Shown here one piece after another: positions 44,701-55,400 of a stretch of 64,000 nt of DNA. Source of the DNA: Polyporus tsugae (Eukaryota; Basidiomycota; Agaricomycetes; Polyporales; Polyporaceae); contig JAHRBS010000001.1 in the NCBI GenBank assembly GCA_024305745.1, positions 1-64,000 on the forward strand, written 5' to 3'. Under the pieces are notes generated by a model, which was not told where the DNA came from, ran no database searches, and saw only the letters and a program-made list of their open reading frames with translations. The translations under genes were made by a program, and so were the position numbers. The stretch's first letter is position 1. Each line of letters begins with the position of its first letter.

Positions 44701-45269
44701 CGCTCAATCCTGGCACGACGACGTGGCCACGCTCGAGATACCGGACCTGCAGCGGGTCGGGCGAGATCTCGCGCCAACCGGATTGGACATGAACTGCGGA
44801 CGGACCAAGGTTGTTTGGATTATTAGCATTGGATTGCAATTAAAGAGGCCGATCGTGATTCGGATTAGCAATCAAGTGGTACTAAGTATAAAGTATGTAT
44901 ATCAGCCGTGATGGATCACGCACCGAGTGATCCGGAGAAGAGAAACTTGTCCCGGTGCACGAGGAAGCACTCCGGGCGGGGGTTTTCCGGGTCGACGGTG
45001 TAGATCTGGCGTGCGCCTTCGCGGGAACAGAGCGCGTACGACTCGGTAAGGGGCGCTGCTGCGGGAGAAAGCGAGGGGGCAAAGGTGTGATAGAGGTAGT
45101 AGGAGAGGGAGAGGGAGATGAGGACGAGGGAGAACTTGGCGGTGGGCGTCGTCGAGTGGGAGTGGGCGTGGGAAGTGGGCTGAGAAGGCACGGGGATGCG
45201 CCTGACAGGTGCAGGAGACTTTTCTGGAGAGGCGCGTTTGCGGAGGGAAGGATTTTGAGGGGGAGGCAT
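41719..45269 (-). CDS. Membrane-anchored amidohydrolase (amidohydrolase family 3, YtcJ-like)
   Basis: Metal-dependent hydrolase of the TIM-barrel amidohydrolase superfamily; the natural substrate of this subgroup is not known. The N-terminus is basic and followed by one hydrophobic segment FSLVLISLSLSYYLYHTF near residues 46-63, so it is probably a signal-anchor protein with the enzyme in the lumen or outside. Motifs in order: DPENPRPECFLVHRDKFLF, the metal-binding DSHSHVLEYGA, RTKFVEGWGWDHTKWL, VLQSKDGHALWVSSAVLN, GLTSVHDAGFNPVSLEFF, SVRSVKIFADG, NVHAIGDRANGVVLDAF, RLEHAQILAKKDMARFGDLG, ARITLGSDFPVEDMNPLAGF, EEALKGMTVDPAYASF and GSITPGKYADFVVLSQDI. Roughly twelve or more short introns divide it; the ends of individual exons are not all fixed. 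All metal and acid residues typical of the family are present. Confidence 0.88.
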
Positions 45270-45526
45270 GACGTTGAGCTCTGGGAGGAAGGCGGAGGAG
45301 GTGGGCGGTTGTGGGGGAGAGCGGACCGCGGGGGGTAGGGGGCCTATAAGTAGGACGGAGGGGAGCTAGTGATGGGAGGGCTCGCATGAGAAAGCAGGGT
45401 CATGCTGACAGCATCTGGAAGGCGAGCGCGAGTAATGCGTCTGGGGGAGAAACAATGAAGCATGAGCCGTGGAGGAGAGCACGGAATCAGCTCGCTCGGT
45501 AGTGGCAAGGCCATCGGGGCATTCAC

Positions 45527-46019
45527 TCAGCATTCACTCCATGTTCCAAGTGCCCGGGACAGGGCGCCAAGGGTAGCGCCTTCGACCGGCGCTGGAAGGC
45601 GATGAATTGTTCTGAAACTGTTCTGGCGCTCGACAGACTCGGGGTCGGGTCGAGATTGACGAGAAGCAGGCGGAAAAAAAAAAGGGAGCAACGTACGGCA
45701 AATGGGGTGATGGGATCGAGCTTCGGGACACGAGCCTGTGCCATCATGAATTCGTTCCAAAGGCGGACTTGCCCGTATACTCCTGGTGGGAAACAAGAGT
45801 AAGCGCTGTGAAAATATATATGTTATGGCGGAGTAAAGAAGCAGACCGACCTGGGACTAGGCAGAAGCTGTCGAGGCCACTAACCAACTTCCGCGGACCT
45901 ACAACTTTCAACTTCAACCCCAGCAGGCGCCCGAACACGCAGGCTGCGAGAACGTGACTGTCACAGACATCTGTGACGAAGCTTGTCACGAGAGTGGGCC
46001 ACGTCGGTGTCACGGGCAT
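45527..46019 (-). CDS. Small spliced hypothetical protein
   Basis: Three exons can be followed. The first starts MPVTPTWPTLVTSFVTDVCD and runs to GLDSFCLVPG; the second encodes VYGQVRLWNEFMMAQARVP and ends DPITPFA, with clean sites (CCACCAG before it, GTACGT after it); the third encodes APVEGATLGALSRALGTW and stops at 45527. The total is about 108 residues. The spacing of clean splice sites and steady coding character argue that it is real, and the last two exons look conserved in style, but I do not recognise the family. It starts only 183 bases from the Hrd1 start on the other strand. Confidence 0.5.
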
Positions 46020-46202
46020 GGCGTCAGCGTGATTCACATCGTCCAGACTCCAGAGCCCGACGCCAAAGACCTTGAACTCGTCCCCCTCCGTCGTTTGCCC
46101 CTCGGCATTCGCTGCCTCTGCCCCCTCTCTTGCTTCTGCGTCTGGTCCTGAATGCCCCTCCACGATGTCCTCCGCCAGCGAGTCCAGCCTCTCACCGCTG
46201 CC

Positions 46203-49200
46203 ATGACCTCCAACAGGATCTTCCTCTACTGCGTCTTCAGCACCTTTGCCGTCGCTGCAACCATAGCCAACGCGTGCCGTGCACACAGCACCTTCTACTC
46301 CGTCTCCATCTATCTCGCAAAGAGCAGTCGCAGCGTCTTGGTACGCCCCCCCCCGTTTCAACTTCGTCCCCGCATCCCTTTGACGGCCTCTCCTCTTCAG
46401 GTCCTCGCCAACTTCGGCTTCATTTGCTCTCTCCTCTTTGGCCGAGTCCTCCAGAAGCTCTTCTTTGGCTCCCTCCAGCCCCGCGAGGTCGAAGTACGTC
46501 TCCCCCCACACATGCTCCTTCTGCCCTCTCCCTCATCGCCTCCACAGCGTCTCTACGACCAGACATGGATGTTCGTCACAGAGTCTCTCCTCGCCTTCAC
46601 CATCTTCCGTGACGAGTTCGACGTGCCCTTCCTCCTCATGTTCGGTTTCCTCCTATTCGTAAAGTGTTTCCACTGGCTTATGGCAGACCGCGTGGAATCC
46701 GTACGTATCCCCTCCATCTGCCCACCAGCGCTTTTTAACAATTCGATCTCTCTGCCTAGATGGATCAAACAAACTACCCAGGCCCGCCCACCCTCTTTCA
46801 CGTTCGCGTCAATGCCCTTTTCTTTGTTCTCTGGGCCATCGACACCGTCATGTTCGCCTTCGCGGTTGAGAGCACATTGACCCATGGTGTTGGGGGCATG
46901 GTCTTGTTTGCAAGCGAGGTACGTTCCTACTCATTCCTCTCAAATCCAATGTTTCTGTTCAGAACGCTACGCGCCTGGTGTGCATTTTCGTCCGCTTGCG
47001 AGCGTCCGGATGTCTAGAGTTTCACCCTTGGCTGCTCCCTAAGCATTTAGACCGCCCAATCACCGTTTCGTCACCTCAATTACTTCGTGTCGCATGAGCT
47101 CAGCCCGATCACCTACTGTCTGTTGCCTGCCATTGACAGTTCGGTTCTTGCTTCAGGGTGTCTCCGTTCAAGCACTATGTGCGGGCACCGCGCGATACGG
47201 CTGTCAGAGCGCTCTGCGATCGTCTCTCGGAAAGCCTCCATTGCAACCGACATTAACGCGCATCCCTGTCATATCCAGTATGCTATTCTGCTCGCAAGCG
47301 CTCTCAACGCTATGCTGCGTTACATGCTCTCGATCCTCGACTTGCGTAGGGCCCGTGCCCGTGGTGGCGAGAACGCACCTCCATGGGAAAACAAGAGCAT
47401 GTACATCTTCTACATTGAACTCCTCACCGGTCCGTCCCTTTTTCATATCCCGTCCCCACACCCTGGTAACCCCGCTCATGTCCTATACTCTAGATTTCCT
47501 CAAGCTAACAACGTACATGACGTTCTTCATGATCATACTTACCTTCTACGGCCTGCCGCTCAACATCATCCGCGACGTGTTCGTCACCGCACGATCGTTC
47601 ATAACTCGTCTCCGCGCCCTCGTTCGTTACCACAACGCCACCCGCGACATGGATCGGCGTTACCCCGACGCGACCGAAGCCGAGCTTGCGGAGATGTCCG
47701 ATCGCACCTGCATCATCTGCCGCGAGGACATGCAGTCGCGGACCGTGCCCCAGCCGGATCCTGCCGGCCAGGGTGCGACGGCCGAGGGCGAACAGCAGCA
47801 GCCCCCACCTCCGCCGCCTGTCGACGGACCCAACATGACGCCCAAGAAGCTGCCCTGTGGGCACATCTTCCACTTCCAGTGTCTCCGCTCCTGGCTCGAG
47901 CGCCAACAGAGCTGCCCAACCTGGTTCGTACTTGCACGGCAATCATCACCACGCGGCAGCATCTTCTGACAGATAGATTTGCGTTTCCAGCCGTCGCACG
48001 GTTCTTGAGAACGACGCTCCACCTAACGCCCCCCCTGGCCCTGGTCAAGCCCAAGCCCGCGCCGCTCGTCCGCGTCCAGGTGCCGCGCCAGTTCCCGGAC
48101 AGCAGGCAGCGGCCGCGAATCCCCTCGGGTGGGTTGGACGCTTCTTCGGATTGCCCCCCCAGGTTCCGGCACTCAATCCGCAGTTCCCGGGTGCACAAGC
48201 GCAAGCACAAGGCCAGTTCGCGCAAGGCCCCGCGCCTCCGCTGTTCCAGCAAGTTCTGCAGCAGCAACAACCGCTCCCCAATCCAGGCATGGGATGGGCC
48301 CCCCCACCTGCGCCCGGGCAGGCGCCGCCTCAACCACCACCACCACCACCACCACCACCATTCTACGATCCGGTGCATGGGTGGCAGCAGCACGGCGCGG
48401 GGCAGATGCAGCCTCCGCAGCTGCAGCCGCCGCCCGTGTTCAGGGGGTTCTATGGGCCTGGACAGGCCTGGCAGCCGTGGGGCGATCCTGGGTGGTACGC
48501 GCCGCAACCGCAACAACAGGCGAGGGGCGCGCCGAACCAGCCCGCCGAGACTCCCAGCGTGCCGGCGCCCCCGATGCCCACGCCGAACGTAGACGTCGCA
48601 GATGATGAACGACGGCTGGAGGATCACCCGGCGCCCGCGCCGACGCCCACTACGTCTTCGGTGGAGCCGAGTACACAAACAGGCGCATCTGTTTCAACTC
48701 CTCCTGCAGAAGACCCGGAACTTCCCAGCGATCCGAGAGCCGCTGCGACGCTCGCCGCGCTCAGGCGGCGCCAAAACGCATCCACGACGCCCAGCTCGTC
48801 CCCAGTGCCAGACAGCTCGGCTCACAGCACGGGCGTGTCCACTCCCGGCGCTACCCCGACTACTGCCAGTTCATCCCCAGGAGAGGCGGCGAACGGGTCC
48901 TTGCAAGGCGCGACGCCCTCCAATTCCATTCCTCATTCCTCGCCATCGTCGGCTCCCGCCCCGAGCGCAGGGACGTCCCCGGCTGCGCCCGTTCACGCGC
49001 AAGCTCAAGCTTCGGCGCTGCCCCCGCTGATTCCGCTGTTCGACACGAGCGTCATGCAGCCGGCGCGCGTCCCCGGTGTCAGCGCCGGCTCGTACTTCGC
49101 TCCATACCAGTATACCCATCACTATCGTGCGCCCGCCGCTGCGTCTGCGCCGGGCACCAGTGCGAGTATCCGCGCAGGCGCAGGCGCAGGCACGTCGCGC

Positions 49201-49653
49201 ACTGCTCGGCTCGGCTCGAGTTCCGGTGCAGGCGCGAGCTTGCGGGCGCTGCCGCCGACGCTGACGGAGGAGCAGCTGGCGCGGCTGGACCGGCTGACGC
49301 GCGAGGCGATCGACGAGCGGCTGCGTGTGCTCGAGGGCGTGTCGGGCGCGGTGTACAGGTGCGTCGAGGAGCTGACGCGCGTTAGGAGCGTCTTGCCTCC
49401 CCAGGCCGGTGCTGGTGCTGGTGCTGCGGCGAGGAGAGAGCAGCCGACTGCCTCTTCGTCTTCGTCGGGAACGGCGGGAACGGCGGAGACGCCGAGCGGG
49501 GCGAACGAGAAGGCCAAGGGTGTGGAGGGTGCAGGTGCGTCGTCGAGCGGGAGCGAGGAGGAGCGGTCGTCGTCGTCGTCTGAGGCAGAGAGCGACGGAG
49601 TGGTTGTGACGGATCGAGATGCGTCGGCTTCCGGTGAGATGGAGGCGAGTTAG
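46203..49653 (+). CDS. HRD1: ERAD E3 ubiquitin ligase Hrd1 (synoviolin)
   Basis: Multispanning ER-membrane RING ligase that ubiquitinates misfolded proteins for proteasomal degradation and forms the retrotranslocation channel with its partners. Exons: 46203-46340, 46401-46493, 46548-46700, 46760-46918, 47279-47429, 47494-47923 and 47991-49653. Membrane segments include [115 protein letters not shown] and [20 protein letters not shown]. The RING-H2 runs CIICREDM...[16 protein letters not shown]...CPTCRR; its last Cys codon is split by the final intron. A long Pro/Gln/Ser-rich cytosolic tail follows, then a conserved helix [20 protein letters not shown] and a Ser/Glu-rich end. A 360-bp intron follows exon 4, longer than the rest. 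Confidence 0.93.
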
Positions 49654-49890
49654 GCCGTCGAGCTAGAGGTGCACGTTGCTTTTCGTAGTGGCATTTGAGA
49701 CATCATTGGGCTTTGTAATTATCGCTATCGCACGCATGCATGCACGAGAACGTATTTTGTATTCTATCACTCCGGATCTGCACGCGTGCTGAAATGTGAG
49801 AAGAGGGTACGTACTATATATTATACCGCGGCAAGCAGGGGGAGGAAGTACAGTAGATTACATCAGCGCAAAGCGACAAGCAGGAGGAGA

Positions 49891-50834
49891 TCATGACGAC
49901 GGAGCGAGGAAAGCCTGTGCGCGCCTTCGTACGAGGTCCGGGTCTACGGTCGTCTTGTCGACTTGCGCGTAGAACACCTTGAAGACCTGCCCGAGCGCCC
50001 TCTGGGGCGGAGCACCCTTCGAGATCGCGTCCGAAATCTCGGGGGTGGCGAGTACCTCCTTTAGCACGCGGTCGATATCGGACTCGGGGAGGAGTGGCGG
50101 GAGGAACGCGGAGAGTATGGCGGCTTCTTGCTGCTCCTTTTCGGCGAGGTCTGGGCGGGACGCTTTTTGGAACTCGGCCGCCGCGTCGGTCTTGGGGCAC
50201 GAGCAGAGCAGTCGAAGATCGGAGGGGCGACGAATGGTTGAACGAGGTTAGGGTTGGGATGAGAAGTGACATTAAGAGAGTGTGCGCAGCCAGACTCACC
50301 CGTCGTGTTGTGGCTTTGCGGAGGAGGGCGACTATGGTGGAGGGAGATGCACTTCCGGAGGCGGCTTTATCTGCGGCATAGACTTGGGACAGCACAGACT
50401 GCAGGAGGGAAGATAAGATATTGAGAGGGGGGACGGGAGGAAATGCGTAGAACGGCGACCGACACGAATGGTTATCGACTTGACGGTGTTCTTCGTCTGC
50501 ATGACGATCATCGGCCCTACGGGGTTCGTAACTCATGAGTTGGCAGAAGTCGAGCAATGAGCGCGCACCTTCATAGCCTCCTTGAGCTCCGACATGAGTC
50601 GAGCGCGTACGTCTTCCGAGCGTGTTACGCCACCTTGCAGTGAGCGACGGAAGCTTGGTTTGTGCAACTTTTGATTCATGATTCGGACGCACCGCTGCCT
50701 CCTGTGTCTGTGGATGCATGACGAAATCCGAGGTTGGTATACTGTGGGCGCGTCGACCGGCCTGTGCGCGGTATGGTAGAAGCGGCCTTGAAGCGTGCAA
50801 GGGATAAGGATGAGGCAGCGGCGAAGCGATGCAT
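49891..50834 (-). CDS. AIM41: AIM41-like mitochondrial protein with a GatB/YqeY domain
   Basis: Starts MHRFAAASSLSLARFKAAST, a typical mitochondrial presequence with Arg and Ser and no acids. Conserved parts: VRARLMSELKEAMK, then KNTVKSITIR, SVLSQVYAADKAA, STIVALLRKATTRR, DAAAEFQKASRPDLAEKEQQ, AILSAFLPPLLPESDIDRVL, RALGQVFKVFYAQVDK. This is the YqeY/Gat-associated domain order, and the length of about 200 residues fits AIM41. The first exon ends at an in-frame GTATAC donor; a short second exon is less certain. The stop TGA is at 49891-49893. The function of AIM41 is not known in detail; YqeY domains bind tRNA in GatB. Confidence 0.82.
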
Positions 50835-52090
50835 GATGAAGCAAGTGGGCCTGTGTCGAGGAGGAGCACTTCCAATGCCACGAAACGAAACGCGTCATTC
50901 CAAGGGGTGGGTGGCGCGCCCTCAGGCACCCAAAGCGGCCCGGGGGTTGGAAGGGGTTGGACCAATGGTCGGCGCGCTCACTTCCCTCCCACCACCTCCC
51001 AGTGCTCGTGTTCGTCTCTGGCTTCCTTGGCTTGCCCGCTTAATCACTTATCTGGGTCGGCAAATTTGCACCATCTGTGCACCGAAATCTCCAAAACTCG
51101 CGGCGGCGCGCGCCCCGCCGCGACTGTTCCATCCCCTGATCTGGGCTGCCAACACTTCACTCCCTGCTCTCTCATCCACCTCGGTTAACCAATGTCAACC
51201 AATGTGGCGCGCACCTCTCGCGCTGTGATATAGGGACACCCATTCGTTAGTGAGTATCTTTTTTGTAGTAATTGGTAGGCCTGGACTTTGGATTAGCTCG
51301 GGCAACCCATGTCAGCACTTGTAGTCCACTTGACATGCCCCCTTCTCCTCCAGTTCTGGTCCGTTTCGCTTCATTTTGGGCTCGTTTGAAAGGTACGTCT
51401 CGCCGCTCTCAAACGAGTGTAGTATCATTGGAAGGCGTCGACCGCTTACGACGATATAGTGTTTTGTTTCTGCTCAAATTTTCTGTTAGTCAATCAGTGT
51501 ACTATTGCTTCTCTTTGCTTCCCATGTGTACAGTATGCTCCTATAAGGGAGGAAATATATTTCAGGCCTTTGAATCATCGCTTTCCCGCTCTGAAACCCG
51601 TTAAGTAGGGTGTTGGACTGCCTCCGGCAGCGTTGCTCGCCCTCGCGATGGTCTTCCAGTGTTGGGCGCCTATCGACAAGCTAGGGTTGGGGTTGGGATT
51701 GGTCTTTGGTCTGGGGGACCAATCTGCGGCTTAGTCAGCGACCAATATTGGTCGACCCCTCGGAATGTGGAAGTTGCCGACTCCTCAGGCCTCAGGCTTG
51801 GGCAGTGAGTCTCGCGCGTTTTTTCACTGCCATACCGAGAATAGTCCTCCAAGTGGCGCAGCTTTCCGTCCTGCTTAGACTCGGTATCATGACACGATTC
51901 ACGGGGATCCCTGGATATTTGCGACTCCGTATATCTACCGGCCAATACTCTCCCAACTTCCGACAATACTACTACTCTTCGAGATCGGATCCTCTCTAGA
52001 GTCTAGGTCTTCGCATCAAGATATGCTCCGAGAACTTCGGCGAAACCACAGTGAGTCCACCGTACACAGAGTGTCAACCCAAGCCCAATG
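50835..52090. other. Intergenic region with no recognised gene
   Basis: About 1.25 kb. Frames at 50734-51604 are short and overlap. Base composition is lower in GC than in the genes. A small inverted pair GACCAATCTGCGG / CGACCAATATTGGTCGACC lies near 51715-51755. Confidence 0.45.
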
Positions 52091-53318
52091 TCAACAGACC
52101 CAGTGAGCCACGTCTGAAGCTAACCTAGGGTTATTCTCGGCAAAGTATTCGTGGCTGTCCGCATTGAACACCGCGAGCTCGGGATCGTTCACCGCGAGTG
52201 CCTGTGAACCACTCGGGCCATACGCGGAGTTTCTGGAGCCACCATTGACAGTGAAGTAGGCCGCCTGCCAAGAGCCGCGTATAAAAAATCAGCAGTCGTT
52301 TCCCTCCGAGCACTGCGTAAAAAGAGCTCGAGCCGCCGGCAGGCACACACGTACCTTGTCGACAAGAGTGCCCGCCTGGGAGTCGCTCCCGGTGACCGAC
52401 GCACTCCAGAACGCACTGCACAGGTAGACGGTGCCGAACTGGTCGGGGTGGACATACGCGAACACGCCTGGGTCCGTGCACGTGCAATCGTAGCTCCACC
52501 CCGAGAAGCCGTTCAGGGCCATGTCGCGGAAGTGGTTCAGCACGATGTTGTGCCGCACGTCGCTGTATAGCCCGAACCAGGCATTGTACCGCGGCGTGCC
52601 GCTGTTGAGGGAGGCGAGGTATAACCACGCGGTCGTGACATACTCGTACGCGTTCTCGGCCGCGACGTTCAGCGCGAACTGCTCGGCGGCTGAGCAGCCG
52701 TTGAAGTTGCGCTTCTGGACGAGGTCGGGACGGCGGATGGCCACGAGGTTGCCACCGGTGAGGGTCGCCGAGTGTGACTCGGTGTTCGCGCTGATCGTGG
52801 AGACCTCATTGTCGGCATTGACGGCGTAGAACGAGTTGGACGCCTTGACGGTGTACTTGATGTGGCCGGTGTTGATAAAGTTGTACGCCGACGAGACTGT
52901 GAACAGGGCGTTAAACACCGTTCTTCTCATCTGTGGCAACAATGAGACACATACTATCGTGGGTGACCGACACCATCGCGCCGGGCGCAAGGACGGTGAA
53001 AGCGGCGGGATCCGTCGAATTCGCCGCCAGGCTAGGCGAGTACTTGACCATAACACCAGTGAAGCTCGGGCTTACACCGTCGTCGGTTGTGATGATGAAC
53101 GTGTTGGCGGGAAGAGTGTGCAGGACACTGTTGGGGTCGTTGAGGAGCTTGAGGGTCTCGTCGCCCGTGTTGGTGAGAGTGGTGACGACCTTCATGTTCT
53201 CGACACCATCAACCGCGTTGGGACCGGTGACCTTGAGGGAAAGACCGGGGGCGGCGGAAACAGCAGCCGCGGTGGCCACAAGAGCAATGAGGGCAGTGCG
53301 AAGGGAGGTGGAGAACAT
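52091..53318 (-). CDS. Secreted M35 metalloendopeptidase-like protein lacking its zinc site (pseudo-protease)
   Basis: Homologue of peptidyl-Lys metalloendopeptidase (deuterolysin/aspzincin family). Signal peptide MFSTSLRTALIALVATAAA; the propeptide contains GLSLKVTGPNAVDGVENMKV and NTGDETLKLLNDP; the mature domain contains NFNGCSAAEQFALNVAAENA, YVTTAWLYLASLNSGTPRYN, WFGLYSDVRHNIVLNHF and DCTCTDPGVFAYVHPDQF with paired cysteines. The zinc site should be HExxH plus GTxxD. Here the exon junction reads AGTLVDKAAYFT (His to Asp, Glu to Lys, His to Tyr) and the third ligand segment is GSRNSAYG (Asp to Asn), so every ligand and the catalytic Glu are lost while the reading frame stays open. It ends SHEYFAENNP plus a short tail. 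A TATAAGG box lies about 66 bases upstream. It is either a non-catalytic secreted protein or an early pseudogene. Confidence 0.82.
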
Positions 53319-53383
53319 GGTGGCAATGGTGGAAGACGGTGGACCAAGTGGCTGAGGAAAAGGTGATGATGCCAACGAGGACT

Positions 53384-53390
53384 CCTTATA
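53384..53390 (-). promoter_or_regulatory. TATA box of the M35-like gene
   Basis: TATAAGG on the minus strand, 66 to 72 bases upstream of the ATG at 53318. Confidence 0.45.
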
Positions 53391-54254
53391 CTACAGCGGC
53401 ATTTGTAGACCTGTGCTGGGTCAGAAGCAAGGCTGAGGCGGCGGGAATGTTGCCGCCTTAGTTGGGATATCCAACACTTACCAACAACATGCATTGCACT
53501 AGATGTCAAGCGCAAGCGTCGGATGTCAGTGGCGTCCAGCAGAACCACCGGCCTGCAAGCCAAACCATGAATGTCACGACTCTCGCCGTGCAGTTAACTT
53601 GTCCAACGTCGCAATGGCGAGAACAGTAAATAAGTATTGCGAATCCGCGACTGATGTGGGAGGTCCATAGGCGAAAAATACTCACTGCCATGCATTCACG
53701 GAGCCTCCTTTTCAGGTTCTATTCCTGCCACACCGACTCGAATCTTCGACAATCCTACAAGGGTATTCATGCCGCTGGCACATCTTCGGCACAGCTCCTC
53801 GCCCTGCTCATGTCCGGTATAATCATGCAAACGACCGCGCCGGGAGAGGATAATGGTGACCGACTAAGGGGTTTGGGCAACAAAGAGTGAGGCCCACGAC
53901 ATGTCCCCCGATCGTCCCTTGTTGCACCGGCGAAAAACATTGATCGTGCAAGCTGCTCAGTATGTTCCGTTACGCGCTCAGTTGTGTTCGTCAGCTGCGA
54001 GTAACAAGTCAAGGAATAATCGCCGGTGGGATGACGTACGCGTCTCGCAAGTCGCGACTTCTGAGCGGACGACACTCAAGTTTAAATGGAGCGTCTTTTA
54101 GCGCAAATCACTTTTGAGAGCGAAGCAAGGACGCCGCGAGCGACGCTGCGTCGACCAACGTGAAACCGAGTTAGTATCGCCTACGACACATTGAAATAGA
54201 AGGAGCGAAAGTGGAAGTTCTGCAAAGTTCTACATAAATGCAATAAACGTTCTG
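53391..54254. other. Spacer between the two M35 copies
   Basis: About 860 bases with no gene recognised. It holds the promoter of the left copy and the 3' end of the right copy. Confidence 0.5.
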
Positions 54255-55400
54255 TCATATGACACTCACCGGCATACGACTCACTGCGGTTTCCCGACCA
54301 TAAGTGTCATTGAAGTCGGCGTTGAAGATCGCCTTGTCGGGAGGCTCGCTCTGCGTGAGCTGGTTAGCAGTCCTCTGGCCGTATGCGAAGTCCCTGGTCC
54401 CGCCGTTGCAGTGAAGTGGGACGCCTGAGGCGCGTTCATCGCTAGCCAGAGCCACTCATCCAATGGAAACCCGGAGCTGGAACGTACCTCGTGGACGAGC
54501 GTACCCGCATTGGAGTCCGTACTGGTCGGCAGCGCACGCCAGGACGCATCGTAGAAATAGATGGTGCCGAACTGGTCGGGATAGACGTACACGTTGAAGG
54601 TGTTCGGCCTCGTGCACGTGCAGCCGTAGTTGAAGCCGGCGAAGTCGTTGCTGCCGATCCTGCCAAGGTGCTCGCCCACGACGTCGTGGCGCGAGGGCGT
54701 ATACGTGCCGAACCACGTGTGATAGCGGGGCGCGGATGTACGCGAAGGACTCCCGGGCGTAGTGCGTGGCCGCGGACACGGCGGCGTTCAGCGCGGACTG
54801 TTGGTCGGCGGAGCAGCCGTTGAAGTTCACGGGCTTGGTGAGGGGCGGGGCGGGGTGGGGGCGGCAACCACGAGCTTGCCACCAGTGAGTTTGGTGACGT
54901 AGGACTCGGCGGTCGAGCGGATCTCGGAGACCTCATTGTTGGCATCGACAAAGTGGAAGAGGTTGGACGCCTCGACGGTGTACGTGCTGTAACCGGTGTC
55001 GGTGAAGTTGTACGCCGACGAGACTGTGAATGACCAGCATTAGCGACGGTGCCATCACGCTCAGGAGACACTTACGATCGTGGGTGAACGACACGGACGC
55101 GCCAGGGGCAATGAAAGTCAGAGCCGAGAGATTCGTCGACGTCACCGCGTGACTGGGCGAGTACTTTACCTAGACAGCGATGAAGCTGAAGGTGTTGGCG
55201 GGAAGGATGTCTAGAGCATTGCGCGGGTCGTTGAGGAGCTTGAGGGTCTCGTCGCTAGTGTTGGTGAGAGTGGTGGTGACCTTCAAGTTCACAACGCCGT
55301 CGACAGAGTCGGGGCCGATGACCTTGAGGGAGATGCCGGGTGCGGCGGAAACGGCGGTCGTGGTGGCCGTGAGAGCGATGAGGGGAGCGCGAAGGGACAT
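54255..55400 (-). pseudogene. M35 metalloendopeptidase pseudogene that retains the zinc motif
   Basis: Paralogue of the 52.1-53.3 kb gene in tandem. It starts MSLRAPLIALTATTTAVSAA and keeps GISLKVIGPDSVDGV and DETLKLLNDP. Its zinc motif is intact across the same exon junction, AGTLVHEASHFT, and the third-ligand segment GTRDFAYG is also present. The frame is broken several times: a segment of about ten residues is missing after NTFSFIAV and the codon before VKYSPS is TAG (near 55170); a frameshift follows ESFAYIRA before RYHTWFGTY (near 54730); and one base is missing after HFT (near 54410). The copy therefore cannot make an active enzyme as it stands. Confidence 0.85.

Noticed and set aside
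46020..46511. Upstream half of a 255-codon minus-strand frame overlapping the Hrd1 start
   Set aside because: It is antisense to the first Hrd1 exons. Only the part downstream of the ATG at 46019 has its own splice structure.
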